A program made the translations under genes and the position numbers. 14,571 bases of DNA. Origin: an uncultured Alphaproteobacteria bacterium. GTDB lineage: Bacteria > Pseudomonadota > Alphaproteobacteria > RF32 > CAG-239. Below the pieces are notes generated by a model, which saw only the letters and a list, made by a program, of their open reading frames with translations, was not told where the DNA came from and did no database searches. Positions 6,336 through 12,020 of the stretch are shown in pieces; positions within the stretch are counted from its first letter, which is position 1; every line of letters begins with the position of its first letter. The DNA is taken from assembly GCA_934271195.1 (NCBI GenBank), contig CAKQRB010000048.1:1-14571 (forward strand), in the 5' to 3' direction.

Positions 6336-8468
6336 ATGGTCAAGTTTTTCAAAGTACTGCTGGGCATTGTGCTCGCACTGATAATTATTGTATTGGTCGG
6401 CGGTTTTATTTTTATCAAAACTTTTGATTTGAATAAATATAAACCTTATGTTACCGAACTAGCTATGAAAGAAATCGGTCGCGAAGTGACAATCGGAAAT
6501 GCGGCGCTGGGGATTTCTTTGTCTCCGACATTGGTGCTTAATGATGTTACAATGGCTAACGCTTCTTGGGCAACAGAGCCGAAAATGGTGAAAGTCGGCG
6601 AGCTGGAGGTTAAGCTTTCGGTTTTACCGCTTTTGAAAAAACAAATTGTTATTGATAAAGTTGCGTTGCTTAATACGGAAATTTTTCTGACGGAAACCGT
6701 GGATGGAAAACAAAACTGGGTTTTGGAACTGCCGGCAAAGGATAAAACGGCGGCAGAGACTGCAATGGTATCTGAAATTCAACCGGTTTCTGCTGACAAA
6801 GAAACCAAAAAGGTGAATTCCGGCACGGCGATGCTGGCTGGGTTTGCCGCTAAAGATGTGGTGATTGAAAATGCCGTGGTCAAATATAATAATCTGAAGA
6901 ACAATCAGAATATAGATGTGACGGTCAATAAAATTACCCTGAATGCCGAAAGTATGGACAGCAATGTCAATGTGACTTTCGATGTTGTATATAATCAGCA
7001 AAAATTTGCCGGCGAGGTGACTTCCGGTTCCGTTAACGCCCTGCTGAACGGCAAGGAAGATTTTCCGGTCAAAGCCGCGGTACAGGCTTACGGCGTTGAT
7101 CTGAAAGTTGACGGCGCATTGCAGAATGTGCTGAAAAATCTTGGTTTCGGTATGAATGTCAATCTTTATAATCCGGCAGGAAATTTCGGGGCGCCCGAGA
7201 CAACGCTGATTGCAAAAGTTTCCGGCAATTTGAAGGAAGTGACTGCGGATATTGCCAGTCTGAATGTGGTGAATAATGTGATTACCGGTCGGGTTAAGGC
7301 GAATATTGCCAATAAGGTGCCGATGATTTGGGCTGATTTGAAAAGCGATAAAATCAATTTGATGAATTTTTCAAAAAACAGCAATATGGCATGGCAGATG
7401 CCGGCGCTGATTGCTTCCGCCCGAGCCAGTGAACTGGTGCCGGACGAGGCTATTCCGTTTGCTTTGCTGAAAAGCGTGAATGCCGATGTTAAGCTTAATG
7501 TCGCTCAATTGATTATTGATCAGGCAATGCAGGCCGAAAATGTTTCTCTGGCGGCAAAATTGCAGAACGGTTTGTTGAATGCGCAGCCTTTAACGTTGAA
7601 TTTCGGCGGCGGGGAAATTGATGCTTCTCTGAGTGCAAATGCATCTAACGATAATGTTTCCGTTAAATTGACCAGCAAAAATATGAAGCTGCAAAATTTG
7701 CATCAGGATTTTGTTGTAAAAAATGCCAAGAGTTTCGGCATTGTTTCAGGCGGTAATCTGGATTTGGACATTAATCTGTCCGGTTCGGGCAAGACTTATC
7801 GCCAGCTGGTTAACAATCTGAACGGCAAAGTTATTGCAATTGCCGGAGAGAGCGTTATTCAGACCGGAAAACTTGATTTTCTGTCCGGAAACTTTATTAC
7901 GCAGCTATTGAAGACGCTTAACTTGTCTTCCGACAAGATTCGGAACATTGACATGACCTGCGCGGTAGTACGAGCTGATATCAGCGGCGGAAAAGCAGTC
8001 TTTCCGAAAGGCATTGTGTTGAATGCCAAGCAGTTGAATCTGGTTAGTGACGGCAGCATTAATCTGGTGAATGACAAGATTGATTTTGGTATCCACCCGT
8101 TCTCGGGAAAAGTGGTTGATACCAATCTGGCTCAGGCTTTGTCTTCTTTTATTAAGGTTAAAGGTTCTTTGACCAATCCGAAAATTGCTCTGAATGATGT
8201 GCAGGCAGTGCAGGCTTTAATCGGTGTTGCCGCAACCGGCGGTACGGCTTATCTGGGGTCTAAGCTGGTTATGGATGCCGACAGTTCGCCCTGTTATACA
8301 GCTTTGGCCGGCACGCCGTATCAGAGCCGTTTCCCAGCGCCTTCCAAGGCTTCTCAGACAACACATGATTTGTATCAGGGTACACAAAAAGCCATTGATG
8401 ACAGTGTTCAGGATATTAAAGGCGCAGCCAAGGATATTCTTGGTATTTTGAGCGGCAAAAAGAAATAG
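6336..8468 (+). CDS. AsmA family envelope protein
   Basis: This is a 710-aa AsmA-type protein. A single N-terminal membrane anchor (about residues 4-29) precedes FDLNKYKPYV and EIGREVTIGNAALGISLSPTLVLNDVTMAN, the classic AsmA entry. It continues with GKQNWVLELP, a long beta-rich middle, and the AsmA C-terminal region (VKNAKSFGIVSGGNLDLDINLSGSG, then the area around FPKGIVLNAKQLNLVSDGSI and FIKVKGSLTNPKI). The end has a DADSSPCYTAL segment and a helical tail. AsmA-like proteins are inner-membrane anchored, extend into the periplasm, and are linked to phospholipid traffic and outer-membrane homeostasis. AAGGAG (6323-6328), inside the end of the pseudouridine synthase gene, fixes the ATG at 6336; only 4 bp separate the two genes. 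In the neighbourhood as I recall it from other alphaproteobacteria, this position often holds a HAD hydrolase. Confidence 0.9.
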   Translation: MVKFFKVLLGIVLALIIIVLVGGFIFIKTFDLNKYKPYVTELAMKEIGREVTIGNAALGISLSPTLVLNDVTMANASWATEPKMVKVGELEVKLSVLPLLKKQIVIDKVALLNTEIFLTETVDGKQNWVLELPAKDKTAAETAMVSEIQPVSADKETKKVNSGTAMLAGFAAKDVVIENAVVKYNNLKNNQNIDVTVNKITLNAESMDSNVNVTFDVVYNQQKFAGEVTSGSVNALLNGKEDFPVKAAVQAYGVDLKVDGALQNVLKNLGFGMNVNLYNPAGNFGAPETTLIAKVSGNLKEVTADIASLNVVNNVITGRVKANIANKVPMIWADLKSDKINLMNFSKNSNMAWQMPALIASARASELVPDEAIPFALLKSVNADVKLNVAQLIIDQAMQAENVSLAAKLQNGLLNAQPLTLNFGGGEIDASLSANASNDNVSVKLTSKNMKLQNLHQDFVVKNAKSFGIVSGGNLDLDINLSGSGKTYRQLVNNLNGKVIAIAGESVIQTGKLDFLSGNFITQLLKTLNLSSDKIRNIDMTCAVVRADISGGKAVFPKGIVLNAKQLNLVSDGSINLVNDKIDFGIHPFSGKVVDTNLAQALSSFIKVKGSLTNPKIALNDVQAVQALIGVAATGGTAYLGSKLVMDADSSPCYTALAGTPYQSRFPAPSKASQTTHDLYQGTQKAIDDSVQDIKGAAKDILGILSGKKK

Positions 8469-8480
8469 GAGCCGTGAGAA

Positions 8481-8972
8481 ATGAGTGACTATCTGAATAG
8501 AGCCGCTGTCGAGATTGGCAAAAGCCGCAAAGAGGTGATTGATCGGCTGGTAGTATTTTCGCAAACGGATTTGCTGTTGTTCTGGGGGCATGAAAAAGAC
8601 CTGATTGAACGGCAGGAAAAAATCTGGGGGCCGATACTGCGATGGGCTAATAATGAGATTAATGTTGAATTTGTTAAAACACAAGGGTTCGATGTTCCTG
8701 AAAATAAGGCTTCGGGAGAAAAACTGAGAGATTATCTGAACAGTTTTTCAGATAAGGAGCTGGCGGCTTTTTATGTGGCGGCTTTGAACATGAAATCTGT
8801 TTTGCTGGCGATTGCGTTGGTAAAAAAACACCTTTCGGCGGAAGAGGCCTTTAATGCCGCTTTTTTGGACGAATTGTGGCAGGCCGAAAGCTGGGGTGTG
8901 GAGAAAGAGGCTGAAAAACGGCGGTCCGAGCTGAAAAAAGAGCTTCATGAAGTTGAAGATTTCTTAAAATGA
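8481..8972 (+). CDS. ATP12-family F1-ATPase assembly chaperone, short form
   Basis: The 163 residues align from memory with the C-terminal part of ATP12. RAAVEIGKSRKEVIDRLVVFSQTDLL matches the usual NTAIDGVA..R..V.DEI..YA.TDLL. It is followed by QEKIWGPILRWA, LAAFYVAALNMKSVLLAIAL, and AFNAAFLDELWQAESWGVEKEAEKRR, the family's most conserved block. ATP12 holds the F1 alpha subunit during ATP synthase assembly. Family members are usually well over 200 aa and start with a beta-rich domain (..GRPVKTP..). Here that domain is missing and the protein begins within the helical domain. AGGAG (8467-8471), which overlaps the AsmA stop, lies 9 nt before the ATG and supports this start. It is the last gene of the rarA operon, 12 bp after asmA. 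A rarA-rluC-ATP12 linkage in alphaproteobacteria supports the call. Confidence 0.82.
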   Translation: MSDYLNRAAVEIGKSRKEVIDRLVVFSQTDLLLFWGHEKDLIERQEKIWGPILRWANNEINVEFVKTQGFDVPENKASGEKLRDYLNSFSDKELAAFYVAALNMKSVLLAIALVKKHLSAEEAFNAAFLDELWQAESWGVEKEAEKRRSELKKELHEVEDFLK

Positions 8973-8974
8973 TA

Positions 8975-9000
8975 TAAAAGGAGCCAAACGGCTCCTTTTA
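8975..9000 (+). terminator. Rho-independent terminator of the rarA operon
   Basis: TAAAAGGAGCC (8975-8985) and GGCTCCTTTTA (8990-9000) form a perfect 11-bp stem with loop AAAC, ending in four Ts. It begins 2 nt after the ATP12-family stop. The symmetrical A and T ends could terminate transcription from either side. Confidence 0.85.
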
Positions 9001-9011
9001 GGATTTTATCA

Positions 9012-9305
9012 ATGAATAAAGAAGTTTATATAAAAATTGAAGGGCGGGTACAAGGAATTGGCTTCCGGTGGTGGGCAATTCACAAAGCCGAAGAAATCAG
9101 CGGAATATCAGGCTGGGTCAGAAACGCGGCGGACGGTTCGGTTGAAATTTTGATGCGCGGCGAAGAAGAAAATATTGATACAATGATTTTGGCTTGCCAT
9201 AAAGGTCCGTCGCTGGCCAGAGTGGACAGAGTGTCTTTTATTGTCGGGCGAATCAGCAGCTGGCTGCCGCCGATTGAAGACGGAAAGTTTGTACGTTGTT
9301 ATTAA
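9012..9305 (+). CDS. acyP: Acylphosphatase
   Basis: This 97-aa protein has the acylphosphatase signature GRVQGIGFRWW (11-21), with the substrate-binding Arg19. GWVRNAADGSVEI (34-46) supplies the catalytic Asn38. GPSLARVDRV (65-74) is the usual conserved segment near the C-terminus. The enzyme hydrolyses the carboxyl-phosphate bond of acyl phosphates such as 1,3-bisphosphoglycerate or carbamoyl phosphate in the cytoplasm. The length is normal for the family. The ATG is 12 nt after the terminator of the preceding operon, and AGGA (9000-9003) starts at the last base of that stem. No promoter is visible in the short gap, so expression may depend on readthrough or on a promoter inside the upstream gene. 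Confidence 0.9.
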   Translation: MNKEVYIKIEGRVQGIGFRWWAIHKAEEISGISGWVRNAADGSVEILMRGEEENIDTMILACHKGPSLARVDRVSFIVGRISSWLPPIEDGKFVRCY

Positions 9306-9384
9306 TGTAGTCATAAGTTCAGGTTGGAAAAAAGATGTTGAGGCATATTTTTTGAGTATCCGAAAACAGATTGGGAGAAAAAAT

Positions 9385-9660
9385 ATGCGCGTTGAGAAAA
9401 CTCGTGAAAATCTGCGGGAATGTTTGTGTCTGCATTGCCCTTCTTATACAACGGTGTGTAAAATGAAAAATATGCCGGAGAATTTGATTAAAATGCTTGA
9501 GCCGATAGATGATATTGAGCATTTTGAGGGAATGTATTGCGCATTTGACCGCAGTCGGTGCATTCATGAAGATAAGGGATGTATTTGCGAAAATTGCGAA
9601 GTTCATAAGAAATATAACCTGAAAAAGGAAGATTACTGTTTGAAAAAAGGCGGAATGTAA
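9385..9660 (+). CDS. Cysteine-rich DUF2769-like protein
   Basis: This 91-aa protein has ten cysteines (13, 15, 18, 25, 52, 59, 66, 68, 71 and 85). The order CLCLHCPSY, then YCAFDRSRC, GCICENCEVHKKYNL and DYCLKKG matches my memory of DUF2769, a small family of unknown function known largely from archaea and anaerobes. The spaced CxCxxC and CxCxxC pairs suggest bound zinc or an iron-sulfur cluster; this is inference. ATG 9385 is chosen because GGGAG (9373-9377) lies 7 nt upstream. An earlier in-frame ATG at 9241 would overlap acylphosphatase by about 65 nt and lacks a ribosome site. No membrane segment or signal peptide is present. It may be co-transcribed with acyP, 79 bp upstream, and is followed by its own terminator. 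Confidence 0.75.
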   Translation: MRVEKTRENLRECLCLHCPSYTTVCKMKNMPENLIKMLEPIDDIEHFEGMYCAFDRSRCIHEDKGCICENCEVHKKYNLKKEDYCLKKGGM

Positions 9661-9666
9661 ATAAAG

Positions 9667-9702
9667 CCCCTGTTCAATATGTTGTGCAGGGGATTTTTCT
9701 TT
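9667..9702 (+). terminator. Rho-independent terminator after the DUF2769-like gene
   Basis: CCCCTG (9667-9672) pairs with CAGGGG (9687-9692). An inner CAA/TTG extension with a TATG loop lies beyond a short internal loop. The stem is followed by A, five Ts, C and three Ts. It lies 6 nt after the stop codon at 9660. Confidence 0.8.
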
Positions 9703-9797
9703 AGTAGCTGTACGGCAACGCTTATCGTTAATATAACAGCGGAAAGGAAGAAAGAATTTATTAAATATTTTGTCTTAACACTTTGAAAAAAGGCATA

Positions 9798-9826
9798 TTG
9801 ACAATTATTCAGAAAATGTATATTTA
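9798..9826 (+). promoter_or_regulatory. Predicted sigma70 promoter for the membrane protein gene
   Basis: A perfect -35 TTGACA (9798-9803) is followed by TATATT (9819-9824, 15-bp spacer, 5 of 6 matches) or TATTTA (9821-9826, 17-bp spacer, weaker). The 5' leader would be about 35 nt. The rest of the ~200-bp gap after the previous gene is AT-rich, and apart from the terminator I see nothing else in it. Confidence 0.55.
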
Positions 9827-9865
9827 GAATTTACTTAATTATAACAAAAAGAGTTGTTTTTTAAT

Positions 9866-10609
9866 ATGTCTGGCGACACCCTTAAAAAATTATCATTGTC
9901 AAAAGCCTTTTTCTTAGCTTGGGGATATCTGATAAATAATTGGAAGCCAATGTTGGGGTTTTCTCTGGTTAATTGTGCCTTGACCGCGGTTGGAGTTTAT
10001 GTTCTGGGGGGAACGCAACATCCGTTATTTTTGTTGCTACTGGTTGTGATGTATTTATTTTGGGGGTGTTTTTTTCGGTTTTATTTTAAGAAAAAGCCAT
10101 ATTTAGAAGTCAAACCGTTTGTTCGTTCTCTGGTTCCGTCGATCAAGGTTGTGTTTGTGACGGTGGTTGTGGTTTGGGGTTTTTTGATGCTGCCATATAT
10201 TCCATTGTTTTTGGGTCTGACTTCAGAGGCAGAAGTGCAAGGTTTTCTTGATGAATATGTGTTCTTTTTGCAAAAATATATGCAGGATGTGCCATTATTG
10301 GATATTGTTTTGAATTTGGTTTTGGTTTTGATTATGCCACTAATTTTGTATCGTCCGATGCTGGCCTGGGTGGCGGCGCTGATGGGACGGCGCGGGTCAT
10401 TGCGGATTGCATGGTCAAAGACAAGAGGTAATTACAGGCAATTTGTGCTCATGGCTTTGGTGATGAATATTCCGATGGTTTTGTTGGATTTTGTTGCCGG
10501 TGTTTCCTGTGTCGGAGAAGCTGTCAGTTTGTTGATTTTTTCGCCGCTTCTGGTGTATTATAATTTGGTTATAGCACAGGTGTATGATTTTTTTTATCTT
10601 CAGGATTAA
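9866..10609 (+). CDS. Hypothetical six-helix integral membrane protein
   Basis: I do not recognise this 247-aa protein. After a short polar N-terminus it has about six hydrophobic helices: residues ~28-48, 52-73, 93-117, 146-164, 193-214 and 219-240. A positively charged loop after helix 2 (RFYFKKKPYLEVKPFVR) and another before helix 5 (GRRGSLRIAWSKTRGNYR) suggest which loops face the cytoplasm. The AFFLAWGYLINNWKPML opening and the RIAWSKTRGNYRQF turn recall other poorly characterised bacterial membrane proteins, but I assign no family. ATG 9866 is preferred over the in-frame TTG at 9854, which lies only one base from the only purine-rich stretch (AAAAAGAG, 9845-9852) and so is badly spaced. 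No strong ribosome site precedes 9866. It has its own predicted promoter and seems transcribed alone. Confidence 0.7.
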   Translation: MSGDTLKKLSLSKAFFLAWGYLINNWKPMLGFSLVNCALTAVGVYVLGGTQHPLFLLLLVVMYLFWGCFFRFYFKKKPYLEVKPFVRSLVPSIKVVFVTVVVVWGFLMLPYIPLFLGLTSEAEVQGFLDEYVFFLQKYMQDVPLLDIVLNLVLVLIMPLILYRPMLAWVAALMGRRGSLRIAWSKTRGNYRQFVLMALVMNIPMVLLDFVAGVSCVGEAVSLLIFSPLLVYYNLVIAQVYDFFYLQD

Positions 10610-10656
10610 GCAAAAAAGGCCTCGATTGAGGAGCTTAATGTAAGAAGGACTTAGCC

Positions 10657-10707
10657 ATGAGTGATATAGCATATTTTGAGAGATTTTTATTTGAGGTTGA
10701 AAAATAA
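10657..10707 (+). CDS. Possible 16-aa peptide ORF
   Basis: ATG 10657 has an excellent ribosome site, AAGAAGGA (10642-10649), 7 nt upstream. It opens a 16-codon frame with sequence MSDIAYFERFLFEVEK. Its TAA lies inside the left arm of the hairpin at 10704-10734. It follows the membrane-protein gene by 47 bp on the same strand. The evidence is only the well-placed ribosome site and the start codon. Chance is quite possible at this length. Confidence 0.3.
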   Translation: MSDIAYFERFLFEVEK

Positions 10708-10734
10708 CGGCAAACCCGGAAGGCTTGCCGTTAT
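10704..10734 (-). terminator. Rho-independent terminator of the minus-strand orphan
   Basis: ATAACGGCAA (10704-10713) and TTGCCGTTAT (10725-10734) form a perfect 10-bp stem. The 11-nt loop can fold further into two C-G pairs capped by GGAA, a GNRA tetraloop on the plus strand. Read on the minus strand, the stem is followed by a run of Ts (TTATTTTTC), which makes it a strong terminator for the gene at 10817-11329. On the plus strand the T-tract is poor (TTATTGCTG), so there it may only pause polymerase or protect RNA ends. Confidence 0.7.
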
Positions 10735-10747
10735 TGCTGTCGTTTGT

Positions 10748-10816
10748 AAAATGCTTGCGATATTAAATGCCAGACTTCTGTGCTTTTATGCTTGATTTTC
10801 AATATCGTTGCATTTT
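10748..10816 (-). terminator. Long imperfect hairpin directly after the orphan's stop
   Basis: Arms AAAATGC (10748-10754) with GCATTTT (10810-10816), and CGATATT (10758-10764) with AATATCG (10801-10807), pair around a small 3/2 internal loop. This gives 14 bp with a 36-nt apical loop. The structure abuts the minus-strand TAA at 10817-10819. On the minus strand it ends in GCATTTTAC, a weak T-tract; on the plus strand it ends in six Ts. It is a possible second terminator in tandem with the stem at 10704-10734, or a 3'-UTR structure. Confidence 0.45.
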
Positions 10817-11329
10817 TTAATCATCTTCATATTTTTTCATTTTATCGGTCAGGATATTGTCATTCCAGCTTTTCGGGGTTTCCCAACAATTGTTTTCCAC
10901 AAACGTATATGTTTTTTGCATTTGTTGCCGGATGTCTTCTTTTTCCGGTACATCTTTAAGAAAATTTATGACATATTTTCCTTGTTCGTATTGCAGAAAT
11001 AAATATTCTTTTGCCGATTTTTCAATGACAATGTCATATTCCCGAATGAAAAAACGAGAACTGTCCAGAGCCGGACAAGAATGAAACAGGCAAAGTATTT
11101 GGGATGTTTCCCTCTCAATGAAGAGGTGAAAAGCATTGTGTAGAAAATAATAACTCAATTTCTGATTTTGAAAACGCGGTATTATTTTTTTGCACTGAAT
11201 GCCGCCGTAAAAAATATCCCAGTAATACAGCGCGCCATCACTGCCGGAAACAATCCGGTTGAAAGAAAACATATTGCTGATATTTTCTTGTGCTTGTTGT
11301 TTAAACAAAATTTGTAATTCCAGACTCAT
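10817..11329 (-). CDS. Hypothetical protein, AT-rich orphan
   Basis: I do not recognise this 170-aa protein. It is rich in aromatic and hydrophobic residues (YYWDIFYGGI, LSYYFLHNAFHLFI, EYLFLQYEQGKYVINFL) with alternating strand-like stretches, has no transmembrane helix or signal peptide, and ends in a charged helix and acidic tail (KMKKYEDD). It is probably a small soluble alpha/beta protein. The start at 11329 has no visible ribosome site; the next in-frame Met, at residue 20, is no better. It is more AT-rich than the core genes: bases 11101-11160 are about 35% GC, against about 57% in a comparable 60-bp stretch of rarA. It sits alone on the minus strand between a promoter and tandem hairpins, convergent with the membrane-protein gene. 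An accessory or acquired gene is plausible. Confidence 0.65.
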   Translation of the reverse strand: MSLELQILFKQQAQENISNMFSFNRIVSGSDGALYYWDIFYGGIQCKKIIPRFQNQKLSYYFLHNAFHLFIERETSQILCLFHSCPALDSSRFFIREYDIVIEKSAKEYLFLQYEQGKYVINFLKDVPEKEDIRQQMQKTYTFVENNCWETPKSWNDNILTDKMKKYEDD

Positions 11330-11371
11330 AATATTCGAAAATTATAGGATTAATAATTGATTTACGATTCT

Positions 11372-11400
11372 GTAATAGCAGAGCTGTTTACTGATGTCAA
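11372..11400 (-). promoter_or_regulatory. Predicted sigma70 promoter of the minus-strand orphan
   Basis: On the minus strand a perfect -35 TTGACA (11400-11395) is 17 bp from TATTAC (11377-11372, 4 of 6 matches), immediately downstream of the dipeptidase stop. A perfect TATAAT also occurs at 11346-11341, but it lacks a -35 and would start RNA only a few bases before the ATG, giving a leaderless message. Confidence 0.5.
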
Positions 11401-11411
11401 TTGTAAAGAGG

Positions 11412-12020
11412 TTAAAGCTCCGGAATCGGATAGTCTTGTCCGCCGGGGAGGTTGTAATGCCACCATTCGTGCGGGATTGATTCCAAGCCGATACTTTCCA
11501 TAAGTTGTTTGAGAAAACGCCGGTTTTTTATGGCTTCAGCAATGTCCGGCGCATTGTAATCATGGCGCGCTTTTTGTAAATGAGCAAAAAATTCTTCGGT
11601 TTTGCCCTGTCGGATTTGTTCGGAGAAATAGGGCGTATAAGCGTCAACTTTGGTTGGATAAGCCAATTCATTTCCGTTTTCATCGCACAGACAGACATCA
11701 ATTGCAGTGGCATGGCAATGTTGGGAGCGTTCAGGATTGGCAGCAAAAAATCCTTCCATCGGAATTATTTCTTTGAGCATTTTATGAGCCAGCGGCGGGC
11801 GGTAGGCATCAAAAATTTTGAGTTTTAGTTTTTGTTCTTTCAGAATAGGGATAAGACGTGATAGTTTTTGCCACAGGTCTTTGTGGACAATGGCGTGATT
11901 GCCGAAGCCGATTTCTTTGTAAGCGGCAACTCCGGTCATATTTTGCGGGGAGGCATACATCATGGCGACAATAAACGAATCGTCATCGATTTCAATATAA
12001 TCTTCGGGCAGTTTCTTCAT
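11412..12020 (-). CDS. ddpX: D-alanyl-D-alanine dipeptidase (VanX/DdpX, M15D)
   Basis: This 202-aa protein has VanX-family motifs: FDAYRPPLAH (70-79), with Arg74 matching the transition-state arginine; SQHCHATAIDVCL (99-111), with zinc ligands H101 and D108; and HEWWHYN (184-190), with catalytic E185 and ligand H188. The 7-residue H-D spacing and the E-H spacing match VanX. The enzyme cleaves D-Ala-D-Ala. With no vanH/vanA-type genes in view, murein dipeptide turnover or nutrition is likelier than glycopeptide resistance. The usual G-S in SxHxxGSAxD is replaced by A-T here, with an extra Cys and His beside the ligand. There is no signal peptide, so it is probably cytoplasmic, like DdpX. Its ATG overlaps the ligA stop (ATGA), so it is translationally coupled and lies second in that operon. 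Confidence 0.85.
   Translation of the reverse strand: MKKLPEDYIEIDDDSFIVAMMYASPQNMTGVAAYKEIGFGNHAIVHKDLWQKLSRLIPILKEQKLKLKIFDAYRPPLAHKMLKEIIPMEGFFAANPERSQHCHATAIDVCLCDENGNELAYPTKVDAYTPYFSEQIRQGKTEEFFAHLQKARHDYNAPDIAEAIKNRRFLKQLMESIGLESIPHEWWHYNLPGGQDYPIPEL

Noticed and set aside
9241..9384. ATG 9241 as the start of the DUF2769-like gene
   Set aside because: It would overlap acylphosphatase in another frame and has no ribosome site; ATG 9385 has GGGAG at the right distance and starts where the family similarity starts.
11412..12020. Glycopeptide resistance gene
   Set aside because: The VanX-type dipeptidase stands with ligA and no vanH- or vanA-like gene is in view, so a resistance role is not supported.
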